DNA of 28,667 nt, taken from IMG/VR virus record IMGVR_UViG_3300020054_000423, positions 1 through 28,667 of that record; one strand, written 5' to 3'. Made by a program: the position numbers and the translations under genes. Every line of letters begins with the position of its first letter. The first letter of the stretch is position 1. The notes beneath the pieces were generated by a model. That model ran no database searches and was not told where the DNA came from. It saw only the letters and a program-made list of their open reading frames with translations. Of this stretch, positions 28,430 through 28,667 are shown piece by piece. This stretch comes from a virus.

Positions 28430-28667
28430 ATGACTGATTCTGCCCAAGCAGACACAAACAAGCGCCCTGTCGCGATTATCGCGATGGGGCGTTCGTATAA
28501 CGACTGGAACATGGCGCACTGGATGCGGACGAACGCTGGCGCGATCCCGGATAATGTTGAAGTCTGGGGTGTGAACGCGGTGGCCCGGACTTTGAAGGTT
28601 GACCGCCTGTATCACATGGACCCGGTCGGCATGTGGTTCGATGGGATAACGCACACGAAGGACACTG
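28430..28667 (+). CDS. Phage protein with a possible Rossmann-like start, 3' end cut off
   Basis: The visible 79 codons start MTDSAQADTNKRPVAIIAMG and continue with RSYNDWNMAHWMRTNAGAIP and VWGVNAVARTLKVDRLYHMD. The pattern of a beta strand with a Gly loop (VAIIAMGRSYNDW) and the VWGVNA...DRLYHMD segment recurs in phage proteins resembling nucleotide-sugar or Rossmann-type enzymes, but no function is known. The ATG at 28430 has CAGGAGCCGAC upstream. The frame is open to the window end. Confidence 0.75.
   Translation, partial: MTDSAQADTNKRPVAIIAMGRSYNDWNMAHWMRTNAGAIPDNVEVWGVNAVARTLKVDRLYHMDPVGMWFDGITHTKDT

Noticed and set aside
1-28667. CRISPR array, insertion sequence, integrase or attachment site
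   Set aside because: No regular direct repeats with unique spacers, no transposase or recombinase motifs and no tRNA-like att sequence were seen.

Overview
The window is part of a tailed double-stranded DNA phage genome (Caudoviricetes). One end carries a leftward replication/recombination and small-gene arm, and the other a rightward packaging and capsid arm. The best clue to the host is a phage-encoded GcrA-like regulator at 11649-12251; GcrA is a cell-cycle transcription factor of Alphaproteobacteria, so an alphaproteobacterial host is inferred. GC content is moderately high, most start codons have an AGGAG-type Shine-Dalgarno, and genes are packed tightly with many ATGA, GTGA, TAATG and TGATG overlaps. 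No tRNA, rRNA, CRISPR array, insertion sequence or integrase was seen. Both ends of the window cut through genes (a helicase on the left, an unrecognised protein on the right).

Left arm, minus strand, 1-8996. Read in the direction of transcription, it starts with a protein carrying six CxxC motifs (8106-8996) and a conserved phage protein of unknown function (7124-8038). A run of small genes follows (6807-7043 down to 5179-5406), including two small membrane proteins, then a DNA adenine-methylase-like protein (4583-5182). More small genes follow, including a 24-residue hydrophobic peptide, then a RecT annealing protein with an acidic tail resembling the SSB tip (1543-2502), a zinc/HTH protein (814-1395) and an SF2 helicase (1-824, cut off). 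Three sigma70-type leftward promoters are visible, all with 17-bp spacers. Two of them (7087-7115 and 8067-8095) carry the same GACACC-N8-GGTGTC-type palindrome inside the promoter, which suggests a shared repressor.

Control region, about 9000-9537. This divergent, AT-rich, low-complexity region has no convincing gene and separates the two arms. A rightward promoter (9486-9513) lies at its right edge.

Right arm, plus strand, 9538-28667. First come HTH and coiled-coil proteins of unknown function, with the GcrA-like gene nested in another open frame (11390-12262). Next are a candidate small terminase subunit, the large terminase, two small genes and a strong intrinsic terminator (15261-15285). 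A five-gene cassette (15357-21081) then sits between terminase and portal. It looks like a giant phage polyvalent protein split into separate genes: an ADP-ribosyltransferase-like domain with an LPD23/HELQH metallopeptidase, a second polyvalent-associated domain protein, a protein resembling DUF7178/HhH-glycosylase folds, a 98-aa protein and a helical Gly/Ala-rich protein. After it come the portal, small proteins, a GroES-like co-chaperonin, an acidic scaffold-like protein, a virion-associated protein, a decoration-like protein, the major capsid protein, a further structural protein and the truncated last gene.

The most promising points for novelty are the split polyvalent cassette, the GcrA-like gene with its nested overlap, the RecT tail, the repeated operator-in-promoter design, and a possible short RNA ending at the 15261-15285 terminator.
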